Assembly (NCBI RefSeq): GCF_964204645.1
Contig: NC_134035.1
Location: forward strand, 11,160,501 to 11,224,500
Source: Tubulanus polymorphus
Lineage: Eukaryota > Nemertea > Palaeonemertea > Tubulaniformes > Tubulanidae
Direction: 5' to 3'
Length of the DNA stretch: 64,000 bases
A program made the position numbers and the translations under genes. Under the pieces are notes generated by a model. That model did not search any database and was not told the DNA's origin. It was given only the letters and a program-made list of their open reading frames with translations. How positions within the stretch are numbered: position 1 is the stretch's first letter; the number at the start of each line of letters is the position of its first letter. This document shows positions 23,470 to 37,500 of the stretch, piece by piece.

Positions 23470-23662
23470 AACGAGAATCCCGCAATGATAATGAAGGACA
23501 AAGTCCGAAAATAATTTCTAGGGTCAGTAGTTTATTTGATTATATTCTAAAAGTCATCTTCAAGAATACTGAAGATGACTATTGGAATATAGTCAAAACG
23601 TTGAATAAACTACACTAGCTCTAGAAAATATTTTCAGACTTTATCGTCGTGGGATTCTCGTT
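23470..23662. mobile_element. Foldback element with GAATCCC ends
   Basis: Outer ends AACGAGAATCCCGCAAT and GTGGGATTCTCGTTAT are inverted, and the centre is a tight palindrome AGTCATCTTCAAGAATACTG followed by AAGATGACT. Non-coding. Resembles the elements at 31628-31838 and 54447-54683. Confidence 0.7.
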
Positions 23663-24405
23663 ATTTGATCAGTTTTCTATGTTGTTAAGTTGTAGCTTTT
23701 AAGAATTTCAATTTTCTATGCATATGTATACACAGTGTTTCTAGAAGTCAAGTTTCAATGAATTCATATCTATTTAAGGGCGATTATTTCAGGTCTAGTC
23801 GTTGCTCGGTTTATGGCGTTTTCCCATAGATTTAGTACGTTTTACGATTTCAATTTTCTATCTTCACGCGTAAATACAGATTGAAAAGCGTTTTCGAGTA
23901 TGAATATAACGACTTAATCCCGGCGGCGATTTATGGCCGACGAAAACGATCTTCAGGCACGAACGTCTAATTGGAATTCGCGGTCGATCGAACAAGCGTA
24001 GAATGACTTAATCCACCTGTGTTTCAATTCAGGTGTATGCTATGCACTGATATCTGATTCCTATTTATTTACACAGGGTATTAAGCGGTTCTGGTCAATT
24101 AAACACGTGCGAACAATAGCTATTTTGTAAGAACCGCTGAAAGAAAGTGTCATTCTATATTCTTTAAGCATATATATATATATACGCAGTGCATAGAACT
24201 ACGGTGAATTCCAGAGTTTTATATGTTATTTAATGTAAATAACTTTTCGACAATAGTAGCACTTGTTAGGCTGTCATCAGATATAGGTTATCGGGCAGAC
24301 GGACGTTTCATTTGCGGATCGTTTTTTAAAGCCCGTTTCGATTACAGAAAACAAACCGTATTTCGATAGCTCGTAAAGGGGTCGTTAATCAAAAATCACC
24401 GAGAC

Positions 24406-24627
24406 TTGATCAGCGCTTTATTCGGCGTGAAAGGATATACTTCGCGGGCGTTCTTAAGATACAACTCATTAGCGATCGCGAACAACGACGATTTTGTGCG
24501 GATATTACGTTTTAATTTGTATGAATCGACGGATAATTCGATGAGGAAAAAACCCATTAATCTTGATCGATGTGAGTACGACGGAAATTCTATTTATTCA
24601 AATACTGTAGGAGGGCTCTCGTTGTGA
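24406..24627 (+). other. Unassigned 73-codon ORF
   Basis: Opens with TTG rather than ATG and reads LISALFGVKGYTSRAFLRYN, ending in a TGA. No family recognised and no clear splice borders. It lies in a CpG-richer patch (24300-24620) upstream of the coiled-coil gene, so a non-coding 5' or regulatory role is as likely as translation. Confidence 0.12.
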
Positions 24628-24754
24628 AGACTGACTCGACATTTCATTAAACATTCTACTGTGTTCCGTTAAGCCTGCCGCACTTGAAATCTGAGAAACA
24701 GGTCCACTGAACTGAGTTAAATTTGAGTCAATAGAGTATAAACTTAATCAATTT

Positions 24755-24977
24755 CAGGGTCAGATCCGAGGGGAGGTGACGTAAAATATCAACCCTGAAA
24801 TTTTACGAGAAAAATATTGTATTGATACCTAAAAAAAGTTTAAATTCAAAAGGTTGTTCTCTGTATTTCCAAAAATGAGTGAATGTTTTCCGATAAGCTC
24901 TCTTCGGGGTGTCCTTTTATGCCCTATTTTGGGGTAGCACCCCCCCCCCCCCGAATAAGAACCTAGATCTGCCCCTG
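24755..24977. mobile_element. MITE-like element, CAGGG(G)CGGATC family
   Basis: Ends CAGGGTCAGATCCGAGG and CTAGATCTGCCCCTG. The interior (TCTGTATTTCCAAAAATGAG and TGCCCTATTTTGGGG, then a run of about 14 C) matches the inverted interior of 47464-47716, so the two are copies in opposite orientation. Confidence 0.7.
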
Positions 24978-25134
24978 AATTTTCGATTTTGTTTACTGGA
25001 GATTTCTTATTAATACACTCAGATCGATGGCGTTGAGAGGATTGAACTATTTTTGATTGTACAAGAACCAATCTTGATTTGATATTTGTATATATACGTG
25101 ATATTTTTCTTTATCAGTAAGTTTATTAGTCACT

Positions 25135-25232
25135 ACACCTGTCTGTGGTTTAGTTTCAGTAAAGATTGGATATTTTCACAAACCCATCCAATTATAAAAG
25201 CTTACCACCAATGATTAGGTAAATAACTGCAG
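25135..25232 (+). repeat. Copy of a ~100-bp dispersed repeat
   Basis: Reverse orientation of the family at 2606-2710, with small deletions. About 300 bases upstream of the first recognised exon of the coiled-coil gene. Confidence 0.7.
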
Positions 25233-25533
25233 TATATGTATTTGCTTTTGTAATTGAAGAGAGTTATGTAAAACTAGCTGGGTAAAGCCAGGTTTTTTAT
25301 CAGGTAATTACTGATTATTTTGTTGATTGATACAATAGTACATTGACTCCTAGATTGGCATTAGTATGCGCTGGTTATAATCGATATTCGTGATATTTCT
25401 TATAAACATTATCTGCTTTACTTTTATTTTACATTATTCAACCCCTTCATGTCTAGGGAATCCCACAATAATAACAATAAAAATTTAAATTCACCGAGTA
25501 TATATATATATTGATCATATATTTTTTTTTCAG

Positions 25534-25578
25534 GATGATATGAGCAATCTTCGATCTTAATCCAAGTCGGAAAAAAAT
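25534..25578 (+). other. 5' UTR segment with two short upstream ORFs
   Basis: Exon start after a long T-tract and CAG at 25531-25533. Before the main ATG there are two upstream ATGs, at 25535 (ATG ATA TGA) and 25540 (six codons to TAA). Both stop before the main start and could reduce its translation. Any further 5' exons were not located. Confidence 0.55.
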
Positions 25579-28500
25579 ATGGCGTCTACGTTAGCGATGA
25601 GTTGCCCGGCTGAGACCCCTAAGGGCTCGGAACTGAAGTACACAGCCGATATCGATATACTGGACCGGGGCGACGCTCCGGCCAAAGCGGTCATCGTAAA
25701 GAACGAACGCAATCTAGCGCAGAGAGCGGCCGACGAAACCAGAGAAGAACTTCACAAAGTTATGAAACGTGTTGATCATGTAAGTTGAATTCTGTCTGAT
25801 AGCGGATAAAGTGAAGTTTTATGGGTTAGAGGCTTCGATAAGATGGCTATATTGATTAATGTTGAAATATTCATTTGCTCTTGAAGTTATGTCCTTATCT
25901 TTGAGTCCATTGCAAGTCCTGAAATATCATTTTCCAACCTGTAAAAATGAATTGTCTTGAAATTCGAGTTTTTTACCCAGGGGGGTATTTAGTGGGGAGA
26001 TCTTCATCAGGAGGATTTTTGCCTTGTGGGATTTTTGGGGGAGGTGGGCATTATTGTCTATTCATTTGTCAAGATACTCCAGCCAATAACTTGCTGAAAT
26101 TATGCTTTTAATCGGATCCCTTTTCTTGAGATTATGTGAGAAGAATTGATTAAATTCTGATTACAGATTTATGGAACTTTCGAACTGCAGACTCAGTTAG
26201 GCGGTGTTACCAGAGGAAACATGGAGTATATATCTGATATTGTAAGTAAAATAGAATTGTCAAATCGTAATACAGATTTGTAGCTTTAGCCGCGATCACA
26301 CAAAGCATTTCTCAATGTTAGGGGCAACTGGAAGACATTATCAAAGACAATGTGAAGAAGAAGAAATACCAGCAACAAGTGACCATATTCATTGTCGGAT
26401 ACGAAAACATATGTACGAAAAAATTGCAGCTTCTACAACAAATAAATGAAGTAATGTTTTTGTTTTTGTGAATTTTCCAACTAATGACAATTGTGCAACA
26501 TTCCCTCACAGGGATTTGTCACAATTGATAGTAAATGAATAAAACCAATATCAATGACCAAATCCCTGTATAATAAAAAAACGTTTTTTTATTATACAGG
26601 GATACTGGAGTTGGTCATTGATACTGGTTTAATTCATTTGCTATCAATCGTGACAAGTCCCTGTGCATTCCGTAAAGCGATTAAAAGAGTTGATTATAGC
26701 TGCTAAGCAGCGATAACAGGTTTTCTGCATCATCATTGATATGCAAATCATTGGAAATTATAGATAGAAATTAAAAATTGTCAGGGTTTCGAAACCTGAT
26801 ATGACTGGTACAATAACGTCAACGTATTACACCGCAATAATTAAGACGCGACAAATTACTTTCGTTATGAACAGGCACTATTAGACCTTTACAAACTTGT
26901 ACAAATTACTTTAGACCCCTGGGGCATGAACCGAAGGGTCAATCGAAATCAAGACTTGGAATCTGTGGGTATGGGGCTGAAGTAAAATCCTAGAATATCT
27001 GGTAGAAATTCGTTTAAAGGAGTTTAGGAACCTTAGGCTTTAGTGACTTAAAGAGATAAGCTGTTTGGTTTTCCTGTGAAAAAGCAGAAATCCCTAACTC
27101 ATTTGCAACATAGATGAAATTGTTATTGATATTTCGCGTGTTTTGCTCGTTTAAAGTTTTTCATGGAGAACGGGAATAAACTGGAAGACGATGATACGGC
27201 GTATACCACATCTCCCGACGTCGATATGGACGACGTTTCGAACGCGATTGAAGAATCGATCGAATACACTGAGATTCTCATTCATCGAGTCGGTCAGATT
27301 AATAAAGACATCGTCGAGTGTTTGGCAAACTACGCTCAAAACAAAGCCGGCAGCAAGTACGTGTTTTACATAATAATTGAAATGATTTTCTAAGTATGTT
27401 CTAAAATAAGAAACGGAATCCAGTTATAGATATTGTGATATCAATGGATATGTTTCGAATCCAAAACCTTTAACCCTTTCAGTGCTGACTTATTGATATC
27501 CGAAAGTGCTGGAGATAATTTGAAAAATTCTAAAAATTCTACCCCAGTGAATTGAATAACGGGAATACCACTATAGTGCGTCTACCGCGGTTAGTTACTG
27601 ATATTTCGCTATACTTGACTGGTGCTGCTATCTTTCAATAAAGATAAAAACTAATAGCTAATAACGTCAATATTACTAGCATCCATAAGTCTATTGGTAA
27701 TTTGTACACCACAATGTGGTGTAGCTGCACTGAAAGGATTAAAGAGTTTTAAAGCTAAAGCTAGTTTTGCTTACCTAAAAAATGCACTCAAAACCTGTTT
27801 CACAACAGAAATTTCTCTAAGTGGCCATAAGACATTTTTCCAGTTTTCATCACTTTTTGCGAGGATTCAGATTTGGCTTTGGTCTGAAATAAATGATAAT
27901 TAACTAATCAAGCTGATGCCATAGTCAATTAGATTCTACCCTATTCGATTGAACTGGATCCCGTTTCGTACATTTAACATTAAAATTTTCGTTGGGATTT
28001 GAAATATCGCATGATTATTATAAATGTACATAATTGATAAAGCATGATTTTACAAATCTATCTCTTCGTGTGTGTATGTATTGTGTTGTCAGTCTTGCTA
28101 CAATTCCTAAAGATCAAAGGTACCGTGAAACGATGTTTATAGCAATATGTAATACATATTTTTATCATAAAGTTTTTGTTAGCGGCTAATGTCAAATGTT
28201 GCCCCCCTCGAAGGTGTGAAAATTTGTCGTTTGACACTTATTGTCGAAATTACCAATGTTTGAGACAAATTTAAGAAAACTTAATTGGGTCCAGGGACCC
28301 GCTTCATAGTCAAGACTTAAGTCCAAAAATGATCTCAAATCATAAGACCGTTTTTAAGTTGATAGCATGACTATAGACCTAAGATGGTCTTAAATCTAAG
28401 GCATGACTATGGAAACTGGCCCAAGTCACTCAAGATTGTTTCAAGTTACCCATAAAAAATACCATCTAAATAACACTAGAATCTTATTTGTCATTATGTC

Positions 28501-31500
28501 AGTAATCCAGTTCTACAGTTGTGAGTTAAGATTTGACTCTGAGTTAACTCCAACTTGCGACTATGGAACTGGATCCTGATCAACTGGTGTCTGTATGTAT
28601 GAAATTGAAACACCCTGAAACATCTCTAAGTAGAACGTAGAACATTGATTACATTAGATCACTTCTTTCGTGCGAATCAGTTGGACAGTTTTTACTATTC
28701 CCCAACTTGTAGTTAAAAAACATAGACCTGGCTTTACATCCCGCGTGCTGGTAGTTTGTCGTAGGATAGTAATACACCTCAGAAAGTTTAATGAATACAT
28801 GCGACGATTTGTCAATTCTAGAGTAATCAATAAACGTTAAAACAAATAGTACTATGAAGGTTAACTAGATTTAATTGAAATACAAGCTTTCGCTACTACT
28901 GCGCTTCATCGGGTGAATGAGTGTTTCATAGTAGTTAAAGCTTGTACTTCAAATGAATCTAGTTTACCTTCAAAGCACTATTTGCCTTTACGTTTATTGA
29001 GTTACAGGTTAATACAGGTTGATAATAAAGATAACTTTACTTAATTCTGATAGAGGCAGGAGGAAGTTAGAAAAAGCTCTTCAACAAACGAAAGATGAAC
29101 TCGCAAGCCTCAGTGAAAGATTAATGACCGCTCAAACAGGTAGGTTCATTTCGGCCATTTAGCTCTCAATCATTTCATACGACATTTGAAACTATTATTT
29201 GTTATCCGGTGTGCGGTGGTGCTTTCGTCATTTTCCAGAGGTCGACCAGAAAGAGGAGAAAATTCAACAGATGTTCAAACAGTTGGATATGAAGAATATG
29301 GAATGTCAGAGATACAAATCGGCCGCAGAAGCAGCCAAGGTAAATTGACAAGCTACGAGTTAAAGAAAATTTAATATCGACGAGCACGTGCGTAAACAAA
29401 TACTTGTGTTTATTGTGTTTATGCACTGGGAACCTGACTCTTCTTGAGATGATTGCTTGTAGCCCAACGAGCCCAACTACCCTACCATTCGTTTTATGAA
29501 ACTATGAGCTTCTTGTTCTTTTGATGGTTATTTAAATGATGAGGCCTTTTGGAATGCGTATATGCCTGTATCATTGATATGAGTTCACAATAAGCTTCTG
29601 GTAGAATCTCTTTGTTGATGTCATTGATAGTGAGAAAGTTACCGGCATTTCATAATGAATAATAAATATATGATACGCAGTCATCATTATACTATTGTCA
29701 TTGTAGAAAGGAGTTGAAGATTCGGTGCAAGCTCGTAACCAGAAAGAAGACAAGATTCGAACGCTACAACGTACGATTGATGAGATACAGTTCGATAACG
29801 TACAAGCAGCTCAGGAACGAGAACAGAATATTAGTAAATTACTGAAAGAAAAGCAGGAAACGCAGGTTTGTGTGTTCGTTCTTATAACAACAACCGTAAG
29901 ACAAACGACCATCAGAGTTGGCTTCTTCATCCGGCTATGTATAAGCAGATCTAGATTGAGATTTCGTTATATATCTCGTTGTGAATCATTTGGGGCTGAT
30001 GAATCAAATCTGGTTTATAAGAAATCTGAATTTCAATGTCGGTAATGGTGCAATTTTCATTCTTAATAGAATCAAACTTTGGGTATAGATGTATGGATTA
30101 AAATATGGATTTAATTGATCCAAACATAGCGGTTTAACTGATCTTTGATTTTTGAGGTTGTCAATAGTTAGTCCGATGTGAACGAACCTATGTGCTAAGC
30201 TTTTCTCTTTGAAACTTATTTTCAGTTCTCCTACTAAAAAACAGTTGCTTTTTACTTTGATTATAGAATGCTATAGTTGAACTGGAAAATCAGGCAGTTT
30301 TTCAAACGATGCAAACAGAACACCAAAGACGAGGTAAGATTCGAAGCATATTTTTGCGTTTTTGCTGATGATATAGAATTCCATGGTGCAAGTAATCAAT
30401 TTTGAAACTGAAAATGTGTATTGTGTGTCTCACTATAACTGCTATTTCTGAATCTTTGCGAAGCCTGCAGTGTTGGAATCTGAAAATAGGAACATTCACC
30501 TAGGGCTGCTTCAAACGGGCTTGTGAACGAATCACTTGCACCGTGTGTCAGTGAAACACTTTGCTGCCATCTGACGTTAATATTCTATACTTTTAAATAC
30601 TTTTAAATGATTTATTGTCTCGTGTTGCACCTGATATTCATGATATGTACTCACTACTACTACGTACTACTAACGCTGCCTGTCTGTTTTCATACACTAA
30701 CACCAGGGGGCACTCTGTCTGCGGATGCTGCATGTACGTATAATGATTATCGACCTCATGTTATCCTACCCTTCGATGTCATATTTTAATCATTGTTCTT
30801 TTCAAAATAGAATTTCGATAGTAGTAACCTATCTTATGAGATATTGATAATTATAAAAAGTAGCGTTAAAAATGTTTTTTAAATCATGAATTTTGTTAAG
30901 ATTTTCTATTTATTTTCATTCCCAGAACAATCAAAATTTTCCTATTTAAAAGTGTAAATTAATTTGTTTATTTATTATCATATATGATCCTCAATTGATT
31001 TTATCCTTCCAAATATTCATTCCTTTATTCATAGAAATATTTAGAAGTAGATTGTTAATGCATTGTATTAGTGCTGCGGTCTCATCAACTCTTTTCATCG
31101 CAGGCTGAATTTGGTCAGAAACATTGCAATCTTTTTCAAATGAAACAAATAGACCAATAAAACCAAAAACAAATTAGTACACTTCAATACCAGAATAGAA
31201 CGATTCTAGAGTGGCGATCACACAGATGATTTTTTTCCTGGTTCATACTGGTACGGACCAGGCCTGATTCATTACTTGTGCAGAGATTAGATTAGAGAGC
31301 GCGTTCACATGTAAATCAATTCTTTACAAAGTTATTATTAAAATGATGCTGTGACAAGTTGCTTCCAGAACCATTCATTCACGCGGAATAATTTGTGCTA
31401 AAATCTGGTACAGGCTTAGAATGACCAAAAATATTGGTCCAGGGTCCAGTTGCACAGTTGTGACTTAAGTCCAAAAATGGTCTTAAATCTTAAGACCAGT

Positions 31501-34500
31501 CTTAAGTTGTTAGATTGGCTATAGAACTAAGTTGGTCTTAGACTGGTCTTAAGTCTAAGCCATGACTATGCAACCGACCCCAGGTCTGTACTTATTACGC
31601 TTTCAATTTCGGCTGAATTGCTTCGCGACGATATATAGAGAATCTAGCGCTATTAGAACGAGAAAGATTTATTCTGAAAAGTTTCCTTTAAGCTAATAAT
31701 TTATTGATTAGATGTTTTGACTATAACCTAATAGTCATCTTCAGGAATACGAATAGGTTATCAATGAAACGTTGAATCAAAACTTTTCGGACTTCATCTT
31801 TCTCATTATATCAGTGTGCGATTCTCTATATTGTCACGACACGGAAATAGCGTTTCATCAATGGTTTAGCTGTAACTTTGAATGAAATGGTGATCTTTAT
31901 CCGCTTTTCATCCTGATTCGAATATTATTTACAGATCTGGTTTTGATGCACGAGCATCAAGTCGATCAACTGAAGTCTGAACACAAGAAAGTCGTCACCG
32001 AAGTCAAGGACTCGTATCAAAAAGAAATTCTTCAGCTTAACGTAAGTTCGATGTTTTAGTAACAATCAACATCAGATTGATGTGAAAATTGTGCTGATGA
32101 ATTGTGAGAAAATGTGAATGATTTGAAAAATAATGAAAATGTATGAATATTTCAATTAATATATTCATCAAAATATCTTGATTCCTTTTGGTACATTGTA
32201 GAGGTCAGAATTTATGCATAAATTGATAAGTTGAATAAGTTAATTTTATCTAAACACAGTTTGATGAGGAATTACTTTCATTATTGTATCTTGACGTAAA
32301 GAAAAGTCAGGAAAAATTTGAAAAATCCTGGTATATAGCCGGAAGTTATGAAAAAAATGTGAAAAAGCCAATTTTATCAGCTGATATTAATAAATGCAAA
32401 AATTCCTATCGGACACATGTAAGACATTTCCATCTCTGACCCTACTAAGCACCACTTAGGGCAATATAACCAGCTTTCGAGGTTTCATTTTCCCGTTAAA
32501 GGGGTAAAGGCCAGGAAAGTGCCATCTACCAAGACTTATCAGACGATCAGACATCTGCAACAGTTACCACCAGATCATGCCATCGGCGCGTTCATAATAG
32601 ATCATGTTCTATGAAATAGGGTTAAGAAAGAGAGAAAAAAATCTTCCATAACTTCGATAGCTGCGATCTTAGAAATCTAACCGAAACCAATCAATGGAGA
32701 CGTAGTTTCCTGTTTGCGTAATACGAGTGGATTGCAGATTTCTCTATAACTCATAACTGCAGTTGAAGGCTTTATAAATACGTTTCCCCGTCGCGGCAAA
32801 ACTCTCCGTAATAATTTACCTGGTTGTTAAAGTTTATTATCAAACGGGGCCATTACGAGACGCGTTAATCCCGCCTGTTTCTGTGGTAACGTGAACGAAG
32901 TCGATGGTACGTTCATTGTTGCAGTGAGTGTGTTACCGTGTAATCGATTGTTAACGCTGACAAGTCCGCGATAATTCACGACCGACGACAAAGTCCGCGG
33001 TAATTCACCGGCGATGACAAACACATCGAGGAAATATTTTTATTATTTTCGCTTAATTGGATTTTTAGTGTTCGTTAACCACCATCGAAGGTAGATATCG
33101 ATTATATGAGCTGCGTTCACATTATCACTGGTTACTGGGTAGTCCGTTTTTATTTGGCCTGTACCTGGAACCGAACAGACCAAATCAGTGCTGTGCATTC
33201 ACGCATTTTTTAAAATCAGTTGTTATCACTGGCCCAGACCGAGTCTCTTGGTTTAGTCAAAGGTTCTTCTTTGGCCTCCCACCTGGATTAGGAGAAAGAA
33301 ACCTCGATCCTAGTCGGCGCTCTGCGTGGTGGTGGATAAATGAAAGTATGATCTATATTTGGAAAATGAGCTAAATAGGTTCAGCCATTGGATGGCATTG
33401 AGTACCGCCATTAGTGCGCGGATCTTATTTATACATGTATTTGATTAGGTAGTTTGCATTATCAGGACAAATCTAAATAGTTTTGTTTATGAGTTGAATC
33501 GAGTATTATAGTTGTCTAAGTAAGGTTGTGTCCACACAATCGAGCCCTGAACATATGATATCTATATCTACTAATCATCTCGCCACATGAAATATATCTA
33601 AGTCAACCGGCCATTTCATTTCTGGTCCGTCCGATTCGTCATTCCATTAATAGCCCTCGTTCTCTAATGACCCACACCCCACAACGGTGCCGTCGAAGTA
33701 CTGGTATATAGGCCTATTTATGCTCTATGATCAGTCACAATGCAATGCGTGGAACTAATTTCGAGAAATACGCTATTTCAATAAGCGCTGTGTATAAGGC
33801 AATCGCATTTAACGACAGGCCGTTAACAGTTACGCGTTGAACAATTGTATAAACTCGGATATCAATTATGGGAATTTAGAAATTGATTCGTTTTTATGAT
33901 TCAGTTATCGGAGTTCTGAGTTCTACCAAGTTTTAGTTCGGTTCCAGTTAGTGATGTTGCGTTCTTGGATCTTATCTAATTTTCTAAGGAATATCAAGTA
34001 TAATCTGAATAGCAGATGATCTTACTGGTTACCAACCATTGAACCCATAGTTGTTTTGGAAATAACGGCTAGATACTATTGGGCGAATTTTACGCGGTTT
34101 TTATTTTGTCAAAATTTGTTGCTATAAATGGTTTTCCTCTGATAAGGAACTAACTAATGTTACGACTATGATGTGGTAAGATGTTATGAGTATCGAGAAT
34201 CCAATCAGGGTGGCCACTAACCTGGAAATCAGGGAAAAGTCAGGGTATTTTCTTTTCTTTAGAAAAAGTCAGGCAATAGTCAGGGAATTTTGTAAAAAAA
34301 AAGCTATAAGTCAGGGAAAGTCAAGGAAATTTGTTGAGATCGCTAGATCGCATGTAAAATCAAACAGTTTCTGTCTATGTCTTACATATTATATTTGACT
34401 GTGAAAATTGATTGGATTCTTAGCAGATCAAATCAGGGAAAACAACTTACACGTCTGGGAATAGTCGGCAAAAAAGCAAGTCTTTGAACAAAAGTGGCCA

Positions 34501-37500
34501 TTCTGTCTAAGGTATCGGTTAGATTTAGTGTCTTGTCCGCGTTCTTTATTTAGTAGTTTTGTAATCGTGCGAAATGGATTTCGATGTGAGTGAAATCAGT
34601 GTGAATAACGCCGTACTTGTCTTTCGACAAAATAGGAATCGAAGATCGAAATTAAACAACTAGGAATTGGAAAAACGGGAATGCGGATAAGCATGGACAA
34701 ATTTATGAATTGGAAAACTAGATAAGTAGCAATATGGCATAAGCTGATAGGCACGAAAGGATTACTATATGATTTATAATCATTTACATTATGAGTCCCA
34801 GTTTTCACTAAGTTTTAACTTTTTTGGACTGATTTAGAATGAATGAAACAATGAAAACTATCAGCTTTCAGTTTATTAGTTGTGGTAACTTATTACAGTC
34901 GGTCCTTAGACATATTTAGTAATTTTTTCATACACACTTATTATATTTATAAGTATTTGAACACGCTTTGAATTCTTTCCAGCGCGATTTTCCTTTCAAT
35001 CACAGAACCTTCGAAACGTACGGTATATGTTTGTAAGACTGTGAAGTATTTAATATTCAATGCTTATATAGCTTGTGAATATGTCAGTCTTGTGACATTT
35101 CCCAAACTCGAATTCTTAAGAAACGGTCGTCTTTAGACAAAGTATATTCAACGACGGCAAAATCGCATTACTATAAATGACAAACCGGCTTCCCAAAGAC
35201 AACTCCAGTACTTTATTTGGTTTGTGTAGATTTTTCTTGTTATTACTTTTTTTGTGTAACAGTGGAACATCGTTTATATAAACCTCATGTCAGGCTAGCC
35301 ACTGACCTGGAAAACATGGATAACTCAGGGAATAAAGAATCAAGAAAAAATCGGGGAATTTGACCAATTTTGCCAAAAACCTGGAAAACTCGGAATTTGG
35401 ATAATGCTTTATTGACCACATGTTTCTTTATCAGTATTTGATTCAATGAAAAATTAATTAATTGTAACATTTAAAATACAACGTATCCAAAATGCAATGG
35501 AAACTAACGCATGGGAACTTCAGCGCTCCACAGTCGAACCTGAGCCTAAGAACCGTTGTCACCCGTAGCACGTTCTATTAACCATCAATTATCGATACGT
35601 TCGTGTTTTGTGGTGACTTTCATCCATAATATAAACAAACGTATCCGAATATTACGTGCTATGCTATGAAATGAAACGATGAATTATTCAAACTGACTTG
35701 TGGATTCGTTTTTGTTATTGGAATTGATAGACACGAAATAGTTTCATTATATTGGTGTTCATAGTTTTCAGTCTTGATGAGATCATTGAAAGAAACCCGC
35801 AATATCAATTTAAACAATTGTAATTGTTTTTTTCTTACGTTTCAGGCGGAATCCTTCCAACAATCTTCAGAGTTTATATGAAAATGCGGATAGAAAATTT
35901 CAAATAAACTGAAGATGGGTCGGAGGATTCCACTTGAAACGTAAGAAAAAAACAGTAACAGTTGTTTAAATTGATGTTTTGTGTTTTTCTTAATGATAGT
36001 TTTGTTATATCTTCAGATCATACCGGTACATGTATAGCTTTAGTGTTCGGTGTTTATGTTCGCTTATGACTTTCAATAACTACACTAGCATGATAGGGAG
36101 CATGTTATCATATGAGCTAAGGTTAATTTATGGTTAGAATAAAATATCAATCTATTAAGCATAATCAGGCAGTAGACTTCTTTTTCTTCTGGAGATGATT
36201 TTGGAAAATGATTAAATTAGAATCTTGAATTAAGGTAGCTGCTAATATTTTGATTAAGCGGGTTTTTGACAATTACACTTTATTCAATAGGATCAAGGCT
36301 AGGAAAGAAAAATGATTCTAAACTTGTTAAATTGGTGTAATAACGGAGTTTGACTGTATACATGTACTACTGAGCCTATACCCCGGTATACAGTAAACCT
36401 TGCCTCACTGTGTCTAAGTTAGACAAGGTTTACTGTAGTTGTGATAAATTAGGGATATGTAGAATGTACATATGAAACAGAACGCAATATTTGTGCGAAA
36501 TAACTTTGAAACAGTTGGATGATAAGATTCAGCCGTATTTTGTATATCGATTGAACGCTATGAATGATTGAATATGGCAACATCGCAGGTCGTTCTACAA
36601 TATCAGGATTTACGTCAGTTCGTCGATGTGAATCCTCCGACCTTTAATCATCAGGTTCGTTTTAAACCGGTAACTTGAAACTCGAAAATGATTTGGAAGT
36701 TTTCTCAGATGAAACTTCGATTATTCACTAATTGGAAAGTAGAATCGGAGTGCAAAGTCTGGTTTCATCTGAATAAGCTTTTCAAGCCAGGATCCAGTTT
36801 CATGAAGTTTCACTTTATGTTTTGTTGCAGTTTATTCCATTTGTGATACTGGATCCTTGATTCGCACGATAGAATTGTATTCTATTTTTTGCTTGAGTTG
36901 CTTGAGAACGAATGTTGAATAGCTCATTTTGATATTGATTAACGAGCTACTTGTGACATTCATTACATAAATGTTCGAAAATCCAACTTACCTGCATCAC
37001 ACCCTATTTATTATCTCTCACTGAATTTGGTACTTGTACAGAATTTTTATGAGGAAAATCAATGTCTTCTTCATGTATGTAATAAGGTTTTATATCGTAT
37101 TTTACAGGATGAAATTGATGATCTGAGGCAAGAACTGGAAACTGTGAAAGGAGTTGCACCAGTAGGTATTTCTAACCACAGAACCCCATTATTCAAATTC
37201 AATTCAATTACGATACAACTGTTTTTGAATTGATTGAAGATATGGTTATTGTATGTAAATAGTTTTATCTCGATACACATGTCTATCATATCTCTTTAAT
37301 TTCTTTTAAATGCATATACAGTAAACCATGCGTAAGTTGCATGTATCGGGATGGGAAGATTTCACCTAACTTAGAAAAAATCCGACTTTTCATGCTTTAA
37401 AATATAAACTATTGTTCGAGACACAAATCTTGATTTTATTTAAGGACTGCTGAAGGGTGGCACACACATATCTCAAACAATAGTCACAGGGATCTATTTG

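Noticed and set aside
35840-35870. Splice-acceptor-like TTTCTTACGTTTCAGG as a start of an extra exon in intron 9
   Set aside because: It is the arm of an inverted repeat, and exons 31935-32041 and 36589-36654 already join in phase 0.
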